Shown: in pieces, positions 30,990-42,769 of the stretch | How the letters are laid out: each line of letters opens with the position of its first letter | Position numbering within the stretch: position 1 is the first letter of the stretch | NCBI GenBank assembly: GCA_009767595.1 | Contig: VSDK01028403.1 | Location: 1,093 to 65,092, forward strand | DNA: 64,000 nt | Reading direction: 5' to 3' | From: Symbiodinium kawagutii | Lineage: Eukaryota; Sar; Dinophyceae; Suessiales; Symbiodiniaceae | The notes under the pieces: model-generated | What the model was told of the DNA's origin: nothing | Seen by the model: only the letters and a program-made list of their open reading frames with translations | Databases searched by the model: none | Made by a program: the position numbers and the translations under genes

Positions 30990-31202
30990 TTGGATGTGAA
31001 ACCATCCAGACCCCTGGGATCGCTATTGACATGAGCCGCAAGGGTGCCCCCCTGGGCCCTGACGCCCCTGATGTCCGTGATGTCATTCTCACCTTGGAGT
31101 CTGAAACGCCACAGGCCTCTGTGAAGTGACCGTGATGGTCAGCAGGAAGTGGGACGAGAAGCTGCAGGACGACGACCGAGGCCCCAACCCCACCAGCAGC
31201 TG
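30990..31202 (+). CDS. Coding-like island with a probable frame break
   Basis: From about 30990 one frame reads IDMSRKGAPLGPDAPDVRDV then ILTLESETPQASVK and stops at 31127-31129. From about 31115 a second frame reads LCEVTVMVSRKWDEKLQDDD then RGPNPTSSW with nearly all third positions G or C. The second may be a separate exon using the acceptor ACGCCACAG (31114), or the two may be one exon with a one-base frameshift. Its 3' edge, CAGCTG|GTTGGTG at 31203, matches the left-end sequence of family A. No family is recognised. Confidence 0.4.
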
Positions 31203-31511
31203 GTTGGTGTTTTCACATCCATTCCGCGCAGCTGCTCTCGCTGGCGAAAAGGTGCAAAAAGGTGTAAACGATAATTTTAGATATAATACATATTTGTAAA
31301 TTCGACTTCGAGATGATGACCCAGTTGACACAACTGTTTCGGAAATGGATTATAGCCGCTTCAAGGTGGGTTTTGGATGGTTTGGGCACTGTTCAGGTGT
31401 TGTTTAAGCCGGCTTGTTGCTTAGGGTGTTTGTGGCGGTGATCAGAGTGTTAACCTGCCAATTAGTGCTCCCCGGACACCAGTCATCCAACACTAGGGGT
31501 ATCATTTGTAT

Positions 31512-31620
31512 CCCTTTGCTTCCAGGTACCCATATTTTATTTTATAGTAGGTAACCTGCTGGTCTCTACCATTGTTGTTTGGGGTTGGTTACGTGCTTCA
31601 AAGGTTACTTGAAGGGTAGG
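31512..31620. mobile_element. TIR element family C, degraded
   Basis: CCCTTTGCTTCCAGGTACC, TTATAGTAGGTAACCTGCTGG, GGGGTTGGTTACGTGC and TTGAAGGGTAGG follow the family C order. Confidence 0.65.
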
Positions 31621-31981
31621 ATATATTTGAATTGCATTTGCCGGCCATCCATCCCAAGCATCGCGTTGACGTGTTCAACCTTTGCTATCAATAGATTCCA
31701 CGAAGCTAGATAAATATGATCGCCATTACCATGTTAGCGCTCAAACCAAGCATAGCTGAGCATAACTGAGCTATGATTTGGTTTTGAATTATTTTCCATG
31801 TTATTTCCGCTTCCTGCTACCCCTCCCCACCTCAGGAGCTACTGGTGAACCCTGGGCAGTTTACAGCTGCGGGCATTGCATCGCAGGCAGATGGACACCT
31901 TTATGCATCCAGCAAAGGCAGGGCCCAGCCCTGGCATAGTTTCAATTGGCCAACTGGAAGGCTTTGAGAGTGCCGAGGTTT

Positions 31982-32098
31982 CTTATTGAAATACGTAGGG
32001 GTTTCCCCCAAAATGGGTGGTTTATTGCTACTAATTAGATGAATAAATCCAAAGGATGCCTTGAAGGTATTCGTATTTCGAGAATCGCCCAAATGGTA
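31982..32098. mobile_element. Family F, degraded
   Basis: GTAGGGGTTTCCCCCAAAATGG, GGTTTATTGCTACTAATTAG and TCGAGAATCGCCC are recognisable. Confidence 0.45.
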
Positions 32099-32318
32099 TG
32101 ACTTGGTTTTAAAATCTTTTGTCCATGATGGGTTTTATGAATCCGCCTGGCGGTGACTAGAGGCTTCTTACAAAGCCCTGAAGTCGTGAGTTGCAGCCTG
32201 CCGTGGGAACCCTGTGACCCTAATGAACACCCCCCAAATAGCCCAGTCTTTGTTGATCTAGGTTGCCAGTTTGAATCAGTGAGCACCTGAAGGCACGTAG
32301 GTCACTCTTTTTTCATCA

Positions 32319-32420
32319 CCCTACCCTTCCAGTTACCTCTATAGTAGGCAGCCAGCTGGTTTCTACCAGGCTGTTTTTTAGGGTTGGTTACTTACTATAA
32401 GGATAACTGGAAGGGTAGGG
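32319..32420. mobile_element. TIR element family C, complete copy
   Basis: Left CCCTACCCTTCCAGTTACC, right GGATAACTGGAAGGGTAGGG, flanked by TCA on both sides. Together with ATT (copy 1) and GAA (copy 2) this indicates a 3-bp target duplication. Confidence 0.85.
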
Positions 32421-33412
32421 TCAGGCGACATTTGACGTGAAAAACCTCGCGAAAACCGGGCATGCAACGCTTATGAGGTCGAAGCATGGCGTGGAAACAA
32501 TGGCAGCTTATCACACAAAATGACTTCGAAGGTGCTCGAAATGACACTGGATCCACGATTATAACCAGATATAACCATCAATTAAGCATTACCTGTCCCC
32601 ACTCATATAACCATCAATTACCTGTCATGAGATCCAAGATAGATTCAATCATTTTGGCAAGAAAAGGCACGATCGTGACAATCTGAGAGAAGTTTCGCGT
32701 CTCTTGGGCCCGAGAAATCGATAGAAATCGTCAGGTGATGAGCCTCGATTGCAAAAGCCCGACCACACGCAATGCATTGACGAGCACGAGTATCTCATCA
32801 AAGAGGCCATGCCGTTACCGTGGCCAGGGGTATGCTGCCCTAGCCCTTGAAAGGGAGAGCCAGCTCAGGAGCGAACAGGCCCAACCAAACGGTAGGCTTA
32901 TCGCCTGTGACATGTACCAAGTAAGGCGCACCAGTGCTACACAAATTTGTGCACCAGGATATTGCTCCATTTCAATCCATTTCAAGCGCGGAATTCTCAT
33001 GGCTGGTGTGGGACTACCTATATCTACCTATCATCAGTGGGCTTGCTGCATTTCCATGAAGTTTACTTCACAATGCCAGGAGTTATTTGTTGCTGCTCAA
33101 GTTCAAAAGAGTAAGAAAACAGCAACTCATAGAAGACCAAAGCTCCTGACCAACACAAGGCACCCACAGAATGACAATACTTCGATGTGCATGCCCACTT
33201 TGTACCTGCTTACTAACGGTACTTATAGGGGTTATGACCTACCTCATGGGTTGCTTGCTAAGAGGGGACCAGTTCTGGCCCCAATCACCATTTTCCGTGA
33301 AAAAATCAGGGTTCTTGGGTCCAGGCACAAACGACCAAAGATGCTTTGGCATTTTTTTGCATTTGTACTTGTAAATTCGAGTTTGACATTTGATCTATCT
33401 ATTCATATTTTA
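32421..33412. other. No confident gene; family H motif at 32819-32896
   Basis: A 256-codon plus-strand frame (32735-33505) crosses the H motif and ends in a (TA) run. Its translation has no recognisable domain. An internal direct repeat TATAACCATCAATTA lies near 32570 and 32607. Confidence 0.4.
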
Positions 33413-33452
33413 CATATATATATATATATCTATATATATATATATATATTTG
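33413..33452. repeat. (TA)n microsatellite
   Basis: Two TA runs separated by CTATA. Confidence 0.9.
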
Positions 33453-34190
33453 TATTGCATATATTTATTTTATGTATTTATTTACATACTTATATGGGCA
33501 ATTAATCATATATGAACACATTTAGTTTATCATAGATTGTACATAAATTTATGTATGTGTGCTTTGATAACGCTTTGGGTGGTTTCAAACCATATTTGCT
33601 TAGTTACTCAAGAAGCAGCATATCACGCAATTCATACAGGATTGCCTATCCTATGCTATTGCCCAGGCTTGACCATTTTGAAGCATGAATGTTGCTCGTG
33701 GTTAGTTCAGTCCCGTGGTTTACATGGCCTTGTGATGCCTTGTGTGCCAATACATATGCTATGTCACATGCTGCTTGCTCGGTAGCGCACGCAACGCAAG
33801 GCAGAGGGGCTTAAGTTTGCCGTGTCTTGGAGATGATTCCGGGTCTCAGGGCGTGCTTTCACCAGAAAATGATGGCCAGTTTCTTCTGACCAGTCCATGT
33901 CTGCGCATGGGCACTGAAACCGCCCTATAGTTGCACATACCTAATCTCAGAGTCAAAATAGCCCGTACAAATTCATGCCAGCTTTATATGAAACCACTCC
34001 TCCATCATCTCACCATCTGAAACTGCTGAGGAAATCGTCAGTTCTGGCAGGCAGCATCACGTAAAGACAAAAACTGCCGAGATTCTAGCCTAAAGCTTGG
34101 TTTCGTGGGTGACTGTCGCACATCAAGTGCAGATTAAGAGTGCCGAGACACGCTAGGTAGGTATGACGATGAATGCCAATGATGTAGCTG
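33453..34190. other. No gene recognised
   Basis: Nothing recognisable. Confidence 0.35.
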
Positions 34191-34197
34191 AGGTTGC

Positions 34198-34244
<47 letters not shown>

Positions 34245-34260
34245 GCATCATCATCATCTC
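34191..34260. repeat. (CAT)n microsatellite
   Basis: About 20 CAT units with one CCG interruption. Confidence 0.97.
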
Positions 34261-34452
34261 AGCTGTAGTTTGGACACGCTGGGCAGTAAGCCAACCAATG
34301 GCTTTTCATTTGTGATGTCTCAATTTCCGCGATTTACAATCCACACACTTTGGCCATTTCCCGTTGGATGTGCAACATTTCACCAAGTTCACTTCCAACA
34401 GCAAATGACAAACACCGACCACTCTGACCAGTAAGGGAAATCACGAGCTATA

Positions 34453-34615
34453 TCGGTGGTTTGAAGCATTTCTTTATTTTTTTTACTTTCCCAGGGGAAG
34501 GACAAACAGCGTCTGTTAAAGGCAGGGCCAACCCTCTGAGATGCCCTGGCAAAAAAAAGTGTTTGCTAAGGATTGGTTGGTTGACTAAGATGCTTATAGG
34601 GGTGGTAACTCCCAA
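34453..34615. mobile_element. Family A copy with an internal insertion
   Basis: GGTGGTTTGAAGCATTTC and TTACTTTCCCAGGGG at the left, TTGGTTGGTTGACTAAG and TATAGGGGTGGTAACTCCCA at the right. Between them is foreign sequence ending GATGCCCTGGCAAAAAAAAG, an 18-bp word plus A-run also seen at 46058 and 59650. Confidence 0.55.
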
Positions 34616-35637
34616 TGGGTATTTGTATGGTGAACTTGGGTGGCAATCTGCGATGACTCTACAGTACCAGCTTTGAGCCACTGAGATTGAGAAGGGCCAT
34701 GCCCCAGAGCAGGGTTTGTGGTTGGCTGGGCGCAAGTTTCGATGCTTGGCACGCGTTGATTGACTAGTCCACTTTCCTGTTCCTAGGAGATCTCCCAGTT
34801 CGAGAAATTTGCTCATGGAATACAATTTGCAACTGCAAGGTTTTTTGGTTTACCTTTTGAAACTGAACTGCGCTGGTGCTTTTTGTCACTATGTATAACT
34901 TCTGCTTGTAATCGGGTCTGGTCCTTTCCCTAGTGGGTGATGTTCTTTTGAAAACGATCTGTAATCAAGATTAATCAAGACTTTGAATGAATCGATCTAT
35001 TTGCGTATCGTTCTTTTCTACTCATGCAATACTAGGTCCTTTTAACATCAGAGTCTTCTACCTTCTTGATTATCAACATGCCTTCCGATTGAAAGCAACC
35101 ACAACAAAAAAACGCAATGATTTCAGGCTGGCTTGTTGTTAACTGCGTTTCTCTTGCTGCTTACGCAATTGAGAAAACATCATATCTGGGTCCTGTAATG
35201 CCCCGCCAAGTACAAGGGAAGAACTTTGTTTTGGGTATGCGAGAGGGTGATGGGTAACATGTGGGAATAACAGGAGCGTCCAGACGAGTACACGGAAAAT
35301 ATGTGCACCTAGATTTGAAAATATGAATTCAAGAGACTAGATAATTGGTTGTTACAGTGTGGATTAGTTGGACAGCAGCATGATACAAATAACATGGCAC
35401 GCACGATGGCAGCTGGATCCCAATCATCAATTGTGAGCGATTGATTACCCGATTACCCATTACTTTTTTGACATCGCCATTAACTTTGCATTGTTCATCT
35501 ACATGATTTATCATCGATTAAACATCTCCAGAGAAGTGTAATCAATGCCGGGGTCCCGCAACCTCGGCCCATGGCCCCCTCAATGGTTGGTGCAGCCTTG
35601 CGTTGGCAATGGTGCACAATGCGATGATGTGGGAAAA
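34616..35637. other. No gene recognised
   Basis: Nothing recognisable beyond short open frames. Confidence 0.35.
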
Positions 35638-35724
35638 CCTTACCTTCCAATTACCTCTAGGTAAACATCCCTACGCCAGGGGTTCCCTGGTTTCCCACTA
35701 TAGAGGTAGCCGGAAGGATAGGGA
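35638..35724. mobile_element. Family C-like TIR element
   Basis: CCTTACCTTCCAATTACCTC at the left and GAGGTAGCCGGAAGGATAGG at the right are imperfect complements. The core is shorter than in other C copies. Confidence 0.6.
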
Positions 35725-35849
35725 AAGCATTCTGGGAACAATTTCTGCGTATATGTTTTTTCATTTAAATATGCATATATGTGGATATTTTCCTTCATAT
35801 TCCCTCATATTTGCATTTGTAATTATGTTTGTTTGTACACATTTTCATG

Positions 35850-35905
35850 CACACACACACATGTCTCTCTCTCTATATATATATATATCTCTCTCTCTCT
35901 CTCTT
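35850..35905. repeat. (CA)n, (TC)n and (TA)n compound microsatellite
   Basis: CACACACACA, TCTCTCTCTC, TATATATATA and TCTCTCTCTC follow in sequence. Confidence 0.9.
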
Positions 35906-38900
35906 TGTGTGCTACGCAATGGACAGGCACACACTTCCTTCATTTCGCACCAATTCAAACGCATGACTCATGGTGACGAGGAATTCTGCGGCATGACTTG
36001 GAAGATGAGCCTTACACGACCCTCTTGGCAGTGAGCACTGGATGGCAACGAGACGGTTTGGGCATGGTGCCCTGGCTTTGGGCGGCCACGGGCTTCCCTG
36101 GATCAATGAGACATGACACAGATATGACATGCATGGCATATTCACTAGCATCTAGGGCCAGATTTGCTACATGCATTTAGCCATCAAGTTTGCTTTGTTA
36201 CGGTCAATGTGCCATACATGGACTATTTGGGTGATAAGGTCGCACCACACTTATCGAGCGTGAGGCTCATGGAGTGGCAGGAATGTGTTGGAATCTTGGA
36301 CCTGTGCGGCTTTTGATTGAATCTGGGTGGTTGTTTGGTGCCTTGTTTGTTTTCACCAGCCTGGTCCCATGATATACTTGTACACGCCGGGCCGTGCTCC
36401 TTGTTCGGCACTTGTGGTCCTATGGCACGCGGAAATCGGAAAACTGACAAATTTTGTTTGCAGGATGTTGCGATGGGATGGATTATGTTTTCATATTGCC
36501 GGAAGACTTGTAACATGTAACAACCCATAAGATCCAAAAAGTCAATAGGATGTGTGAAATATTGTAGGTCTTGAGTATCTGAAATGGATGCGCGGTCAAG
36601 ATGTAGCCTTTCCAATATTCGTGTCCGGTACATCATTCCAGTACATCATTCATCCTTGCCACTGAAAATAAGTATACTTCCCGGATCATTACCCCATTTT
36701 ACCCCATAATTATTTTAGGACAATTGCCTCAACAACCCGAGGAAAAAAACAACAACTTCACGTAGTCCACTGGTTGTCGGTCCCCTGGTACCCTGGCTGT
36801 TCGCATCCCATGACCAAACGAGTCGAACTCGCGAGATGTACATCTACCCAGCTGGACATGGTAGATGCCCAATCCTTGTTGATGATTATTGCCATTTCAT
36901 GCCATTTATCAACCATTGACCATCATTAACCAACGCTGCGTGGTGGATAATGATGAACCTATTCATTAATCACCTTAGTCCACTTGTTCTTTCCGACCAT
37001 GTTTGTCATTTCCCATCACTAGTTATCACCATCATTAACCATTATTAGCCATCAATGGTTCTTCTGGACTCAACGCATTTGTTCCACATGTCCAGGTAGT
37101 CATCAGCACTGGTTCCAACATTTTGCTGTGCCGCTTCGATGAGTGTCGCGGCCCGAAGTTTGCCGGGACATAGGGGAAATATCAACCACCAATGTAATGC
37201 ATGTGATTTTTTTTGGGGGGGGGCCCTAGTTTGAGAAACATTCATGCAGAGTGGTACCCCCTCCTTCGTTAGGTTGGTGTATGGTTGGTGTATAACTAAG
37301 GTAACTACTTGTTATGGCAGATGTACTGATAGTCAGATAGCTTCTTGACCAACTCATAACTATGGGTACCAGTCTGCATGGGTGATGGTTGGTTTGAAGA
37401 AATTCATCGGGATGCTTTGGTCATGTATGCAGTTATTCAAAGCTATCATTTGTTGCATGCATGTTTGCAACTTGTATATTTACATTGTATTTGCATGCAT
37501 GCCGGTGAAAATGCTCAGAAATGGGTAGCTGCAAGATTCCACAATCACTTGCATGTTGACATTGCGCAATACATTTCAATAGACACTTCTACTGAGATCC
37601 ATTGCGCATCCGTTTGCAGATGGATTGTTTGTCTCCAAGCCACTTGAGTCCCAAAAGAGACCACACAGTTGACATTGTTACATTCAAGTTGGGCTTTATA
37701 ATCCATGGATTTTAGGGAGTGAGCTCAGAGAAGAGATACTTCCAGTGACTGGGACGTCCCATGGCCCCTGAAGCACTGGTTAGATAGCCAATCAACTAGG
37801 GCGGTACGAGCTACCAACAAAGGGTTTCCTTCAACCAGTGAGCAGATATCATTTTGGAGTGGTATGACTACGCATGTGGGGAGGCTGTGCAGCCCGACGA
37901 ACGGTAGAAGTGGTGACTCGCGTATTGTCATAGCTACCATGCGAAATTCCTTTGTTGGGAATCATGTGGGTAACAGAGACATGGTGGCATTCCTCGTGCC
38001 AACTTGTTACGGAGAGGCCTCCGGCTTTGTTTCCGAATGGGGCCGGGGCAGAGCCAGATGAGAATTTCCTGCAGGGTCATCGACATCTCACTGGAAATGG
38101 GAAGCGATTTGGAGCTAGCAGAAGTGGCCACTAACCAACGTAGGTGATAACATGCAACGTTCCACAGACTATGCAGCATCGAGTGCCGATTTCGGACAGT
38201 GGCATGGGTGACGTTCGGCACGTTTGTGCTGAGGCCAGGTCAGGGCTTGTACAGCATCCTTGGATCCATGAGAACGAGTGCCGCAGCTTTTGCTGATCTG
38301 ATGAAAAACGAAGGCATGTGAGCAACGCAGCCGTTGATGGATTGCAAACTCATGTTGAACTTATGTGTGGCATTTCAGCAGAGCAATCCTTGGGGTATTC
38401 CAGCAGAACCAAGCATATGTTGACACTGTTGTTTGAACATTGCCAGTTTTACGCGCCATTCTCGATATTGCAAAAATGGTCCTTCACAGATCAACACTGC
38501 ACGAGCAATATCCAGATGGCGTTTCGGACCTTCACTGCAAAGTGTGAACTTCGGGTACTGGTGCATCTTAGTGAAGTTGACCCTCAAAGAATTTTACGGA
38601 CATGATTGCTATACTGGGGTTGTGCCCCCATAGGTCACATGGTCTTTCATTTTTTGGCTATCGACACACACACATACACATGATCACATGCGGGCATATG
38701 TTATACATACATCCTCATGTGTTTATTTGCACTATAATAAAGATATTTACTATGATACATACTCTACGTGCTTTCTTTAGCCTGACAGAACACACACATA
38801 TCATATCCAAATGTCCAAGATGTATACTGGGCAATGTGTGTTTGTGTATTGACACGTGTATCCTATATAGATTTTCGTGGTTGTCAAGCGGTGTTGTTAT

Positions 38901-40041
38901 CAGCGTTCATTCATGTGAGTGTGATGGTGATGCCAACAATGACCTTTCACTGTGGTGGGCCGGCGGCCGCATGCCTTCGCACTCACAGAGTGACGGGGAA
39001 GCCTTAGGACTCCCCATGTCACAGAGTGAGTTCACTGGTCTTCGGCAGGTCTTTGAAGGTTGGAGACATGGGATGTCCCTGTCAAAGGTAAAGATGGTAA
39101 CCCGAACCAACAAACAGCCAACGAAGCAGATACAGATCAACAGGAAGGACGTACCCACTCCCAGAATGTTTCCAAGAGTTGCCCAAGGTCAAGTGATGGT
39201 AGCAATGTTCAAGAACTGTTCCCCTTGATGTCCCTGCAGGAATTCTGCAGTGGGCCATGCGCGAAGATTGTACAGCCATGCGCCACTTAAGGAAAAGCGC
39301 TTAACCAGTTTTTGATGCCTAAAATTTTTGGTGTTACTGCAATGTTTTGCATCTCTCATTTTGCACCCATTGTAGAGTGCATATGCACAAAATCGGTTCA
39401 ATATTCAAATCCTTTCCGCCTATTGTTCTGGGTTCATGGGATGTGTCGCACTGGAGCAGAAGTCTACATGAACCGTGTAGTCATGTCAGTGCTGGTATGT
39501 GCTGGTGCACTCCTTGCATTTTTAGCTAGCAGTACAAGGACGCAATGCCGATTGGCAAATTCGGCAATGGTTACACTTGTATGGAGCATTGTGGAACAAC
39601 TGTCATATTTTTGTTTGGCCTTTTTGTCAGGTTTCCTCAATTCCGACGAAAATGATGCGGCCAACCATGGCATCCAAGCAAGCTTCAAGTTAAATCTGAG
39701 CGGAATCCTGCTTTTTGCCCATCCTTTGCTTTCCTTTTCCACCTAATTACTTGGGAATTCAAAGCAGTTGAAGATAGTTCACCCCTGTTCACCCGGCTTT
39801 GGGTTTGAAACCACCACAGTCCAACGTTCCTCACGACGGCGCTCGCGTTGTAAAGTACTGGTGCTACCGGCAGTGCTACCCGTCCGTGGCTGGACAGGCG
39901 CTTTAGTCTATGTTTCCTTCATGGACCGGACGAGGCCTGGAAGTGAGCCGCCGTGATGGACGGCTATGCTGGGATGCTTTGGATGGCAATGGCTCAGCAG
40001 CAGGTGCTTGGGATAGACATTTGGAAGATGGTTAAGTGGTA
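35906..40041. other. No gene recognised in 4.1 kb
   Basis: This stretch has fewer TIR elements than the rest of the window. Open frames at 38602-39228 and 39312-39746 (the latter hydrophobic, with VVMSVLVCAGALLAFL) show no family motif or splice-site pair that convinced me. A truncated family F end (CCCTAGTTTGAGAAACATTC) lies near 37223-37242. Confidence 0.35.
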
Positions 40042-40158
40042 CCTTCCGGTAGTCCCTAACCTGGCTAGCTGGATTTTAAGCATATTTTCGAGTGAAACCC
40101 TGGGAAACCACCCATAAATGATGGGTTTTCCAATGCCAGGTTAGGGACTACCAGAGAG
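40042..40158. mobile_element. TIR element family B, copy 4 (GTAGTCCCTAAC subtype)
   Basis: Left CCTTCCGGTAGTCCCTAACC, right GGTTAGGGACTACCAGAGAG, flanked by TA on both sides (40040-40041, 40159-40160). The core has GAGTGAAACCCTGGGAAACC. It shares the right-end subtype with copy 5. Confidence 0.85.
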
Positions 40159-40767
40159 TAATAAGGGTTGTATATGATAATTTCAAAAGTGGTAATTGAT
40201 AAGGGCTGTAGTGGCAGTGATAGGTATAACTGAATCATATGATCTAAAGTCATCGGTAAATTTTGGTATGTTAGAAGGTGAAATGAGTCACTGGTTCACA
40301 CTCCAAATTTTCAGTTGCAAGGTGGTAGCAAGGAGCCTTGTCCTCAGTGGGAGTGTACCCGCTTTTTGTGGTGAAATCCGGGCGTTCTTGATGGGATACT
40401 CCCCACTTTATGGCAGTTGGTTCCTGACCCAACCATGGATTTCTCAAGTTTGCTCAATCCAGCCATCCTTGAGGTTGAGCCATCTGGTTGGGTACCTCGA
40501 AGTTAAGCCTTTTTTCAAAAGATCATGCAGACTTTTGGTTTGTTAATTCATCAGTCTCAAGCCCATGTACTATTACTAGCATTTGGCAGTTCTGTTAACT
40601 TTTGCTTGGTGTGTCATGTTCCTCGATTTGTTGTGCATTTCCGAGCATTTCTTGCTACTATACCCAGTTTTATTTGGGAGGATACTCCCACGGCTAGTGT
40701 TAGCTTAGTAGTCATGGGGGTTGCAACTACTCTGAGCGGCTTATACCATTGATGGATAGGTGATTAG

Positions 40768-40820
40768 GTGTTTCTCAAAATAGGGGACCCCCCCAATCAT
40801 CCATGGCTTGAGAAACCACC
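40768..40820. mobile_element. Family F, short internally deleted copy
   Basis: GGTGTTTCTCAAAATAGGGG and GGCTTGAGAAACCACC lie only 15-20 bp apart. Confidence 0.7.
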
Positions 40821-40936
40821 GCATAGCTTACAACTGTTTGGTGGTTTAGAACCTTTTTTCCAATATCAAGTGAGGGTTGGGTGGTTGGTTGACAAGCATA
40901 TTCATCCTATGTTCCATCGGCTATATCCACCATTTT

Positions 40937-41000
40937 TTCAGGACGAAGAGGAGGATCCTTGTGCCAGCCGCAGGTTTTGGTGGTACCTTTCGAGCCGATG
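40937..41000 (+). CDS. Candidate exon after a strong acceptor
   Basis: TATCCACCATTTTTTCAG precedes GACGAAGAGGAGGATCC. One frame reads DEEEDPCASRRFWWYLSSR and a stop, another GSLCQPQVLVVPFEPMISLP. The acceptor is good but the frame cannot be chosen. Upstream, 40768-40935 holds family F and A remnants as expected of an intron. Confidence 0.3.
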
Positions 41001-41188
41001 ATCAGCCTACCAGTCCTACCAGCCTGTTGTAACTACTACCCAGTGTATATGTGGTAGGTCTCGCTTGACCCCCCGCCCTCCCCCGGCCTGCTATACGTTG
41101 CTGGCGTCAGGCAGACAGGTGACACCTGACAGTCCAGTGATGGCGGGGAGCCCTATGCAGATGGAAAGGATCTGTTTTGGAGAGATGG

Positions 41189-41359
41189 CTGGTTGGTGGT
41201 TTGACTGACCTCACAGGGATCAACAATATTAACCACTGGAAAACCTATAGTTCAATATTGGATTGGTGGTTTGCTTGACATTTTTCATTTTCCCTAGTAA
41301 TGATTAACAAATGGTTGGTTGAATAGTATGTTTCTCATCAGTTAAAAGCCACCAGCCAG
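41189..41359. mobile_element. Family A: 5' end plus complete copy
   Basis: CTGGTTGGTGGTTTGACTGAC at 41189 is followed 70 bp later by TGGATTGGTGGTTTGCTTGAC and a full family A body, ending AAAGCCACCAGCCAG at 41359. Confidence 0.75.
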
Positions 41360-42185
41360 ATGGATTTCTAGGGGCTTATGGGTGTTCAGAGTTAATCATA
41401 GTTTCGCGGAATTCTATTGAATTGATTCCAGGTAGACAATTGATTATGCATTTCTTGGCCTCATCCTCATTGTCCTTTTCTAGAATCTTGGCTCTCATGA
41501 ATGCCACTCATGGTCGGCTCAGTAAGCTTAGCTGATTCAAGACGGGGCGGCAAAGCAACAAACAGCCGTGAACATGATTGGCTTCCATGGAGCAGCATGT
41601 AGTGATCCGAGAATCTGTAGACCTTGAGCGACCCCTTTTTTGGATGGTGAGCCCTTTTGCCTGGCAACGGTGCTTGCCTCGCCTGAAACTTCAATCCAAC
41701 CAACGTCTTCCGGAGCCAAGGACTCCGAAGTCTCTCAAATCCGGTGCGAACATGTACTAAGTGGCCAGAGTGGAAACATTTCTTCGCCATATTCTCGTAG
41801 ATTTGACAACTGTCATTTGGCTGGACGCTTGTAGCGGAACTGAACTCCTCAACTCACAGGGGCCACCGTTTCTCTTTGTTTCTCCATTTTGGGAGTAACG
41901 GCATGGAACAACCCATACCGATACCCTTAGAGTGTTTCTGTGATGCCTGGACATCACAGAAGGTGTGTGGAATGTGGCTTGGGGATGCTGCGTGCCGCAA
42001 AAGGCACCGGATTTGCTTTTTTCAAATTAGAATCAATAAAGCTTGACCTTTCACCTGCGGGGGACAAGGCATGACAAGGCAATGAGCTTCCTCAAGTGAT
42101 CCATCACAATGAAGTCTTCTCCGGTTGGGCGTTCGCATCATCAAATGGGAGCTGGCGAATGGGTCACGATGTTGCCATCATGGAT
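41360..42185. other. No gene recognised
   Basis: Nothing recognisable. Confidence 0.35.
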
Positions 42186-42186
42186 G

Positions 42187-42230
42187 ATATGTATATATAT
42201 ATTTATATATATATATATTTTTTTTTTTTT
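42187..42230. repeat. (TA)n and (T)n run
   Basis: Pure TA run followed by T11. Confidence 0.9.
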
Positions 42231-42558
42231 GACATGTTCATTGCTGGTAGGATGCTGTGGGACAATGCATGGTTTCCCATGTGTGACTGGTGAGACTGTT
42301 GGGAACTTCATCCATTTTCTAAATGGTTGCAACTGGTTGCTTATGACCCATGTCACATGTCCTTTTGCGTTCTATACATATATTTTTTTATGTATGTATA
42401 ATATTTATGTGTATATGTTGGTTGTTGTCCCTCAAAAAACACACATGTTCAGGTGCATTTCTATGTTTTTATGTACATGCTCTCTGTGCTTCTTCAAGTG
42501 CTGCATCTTTACGCACCAAATTTCCCCAACCAAAAAGTCGCCGCTGGCACAGCGCAAC

Positions 42559-42760
42559 CATGACATCCATGGGTCAGCTGTGGCGCTGTGGCGGCAGTGC
42601 CACCGTGGGCCGCTGGCGAGGCTGGATCTCCTGCTTCCACGGTGCCTTACCCAGTGGATGGCCTGGAAGGTGCCCTGACGCCCATCGACGACGCTGGCGA
42701 CCTGGCGTTTTGATGCGCGTTTTGCTGGGCGGATCTAGGGCGAGAGTTGGGTCCAAGCAA
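42559..42760. CDS. Exon-like GC-rich island, strand and frame uncertain
   Basis: The plus strand after CTGGCACAG reads RNHDIHGSAVALWRQCHRGP then LARLDLLLPRCLTQWMAWK up to a GTGCCC donor at 42672. A second plus frame (MTSMGQLWRCGGSATVGRWR) and a minus frame (GRQRRRWASGHLPG) are also open. GC content drops sharply at both edges, so it is probably coding in one of these. Confidence 0.35.
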
Positions 42761-42769
42761 CTCGTGGGG

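Noticed and set aside
32735-33505. 256-codon plus-strand frame
   Set aside because: It crosses a family H motif and ends in a TA microsatellite (HIYIYIYI). There is no domain and no start context. I left it out as a gene although its length is unusual.
38602-39746. Open frames of 208 and 144 codons, the second hydrophobic
   Set aside because: No splice-site pairs, no family motif, and codon third positions are not G/C-biased.
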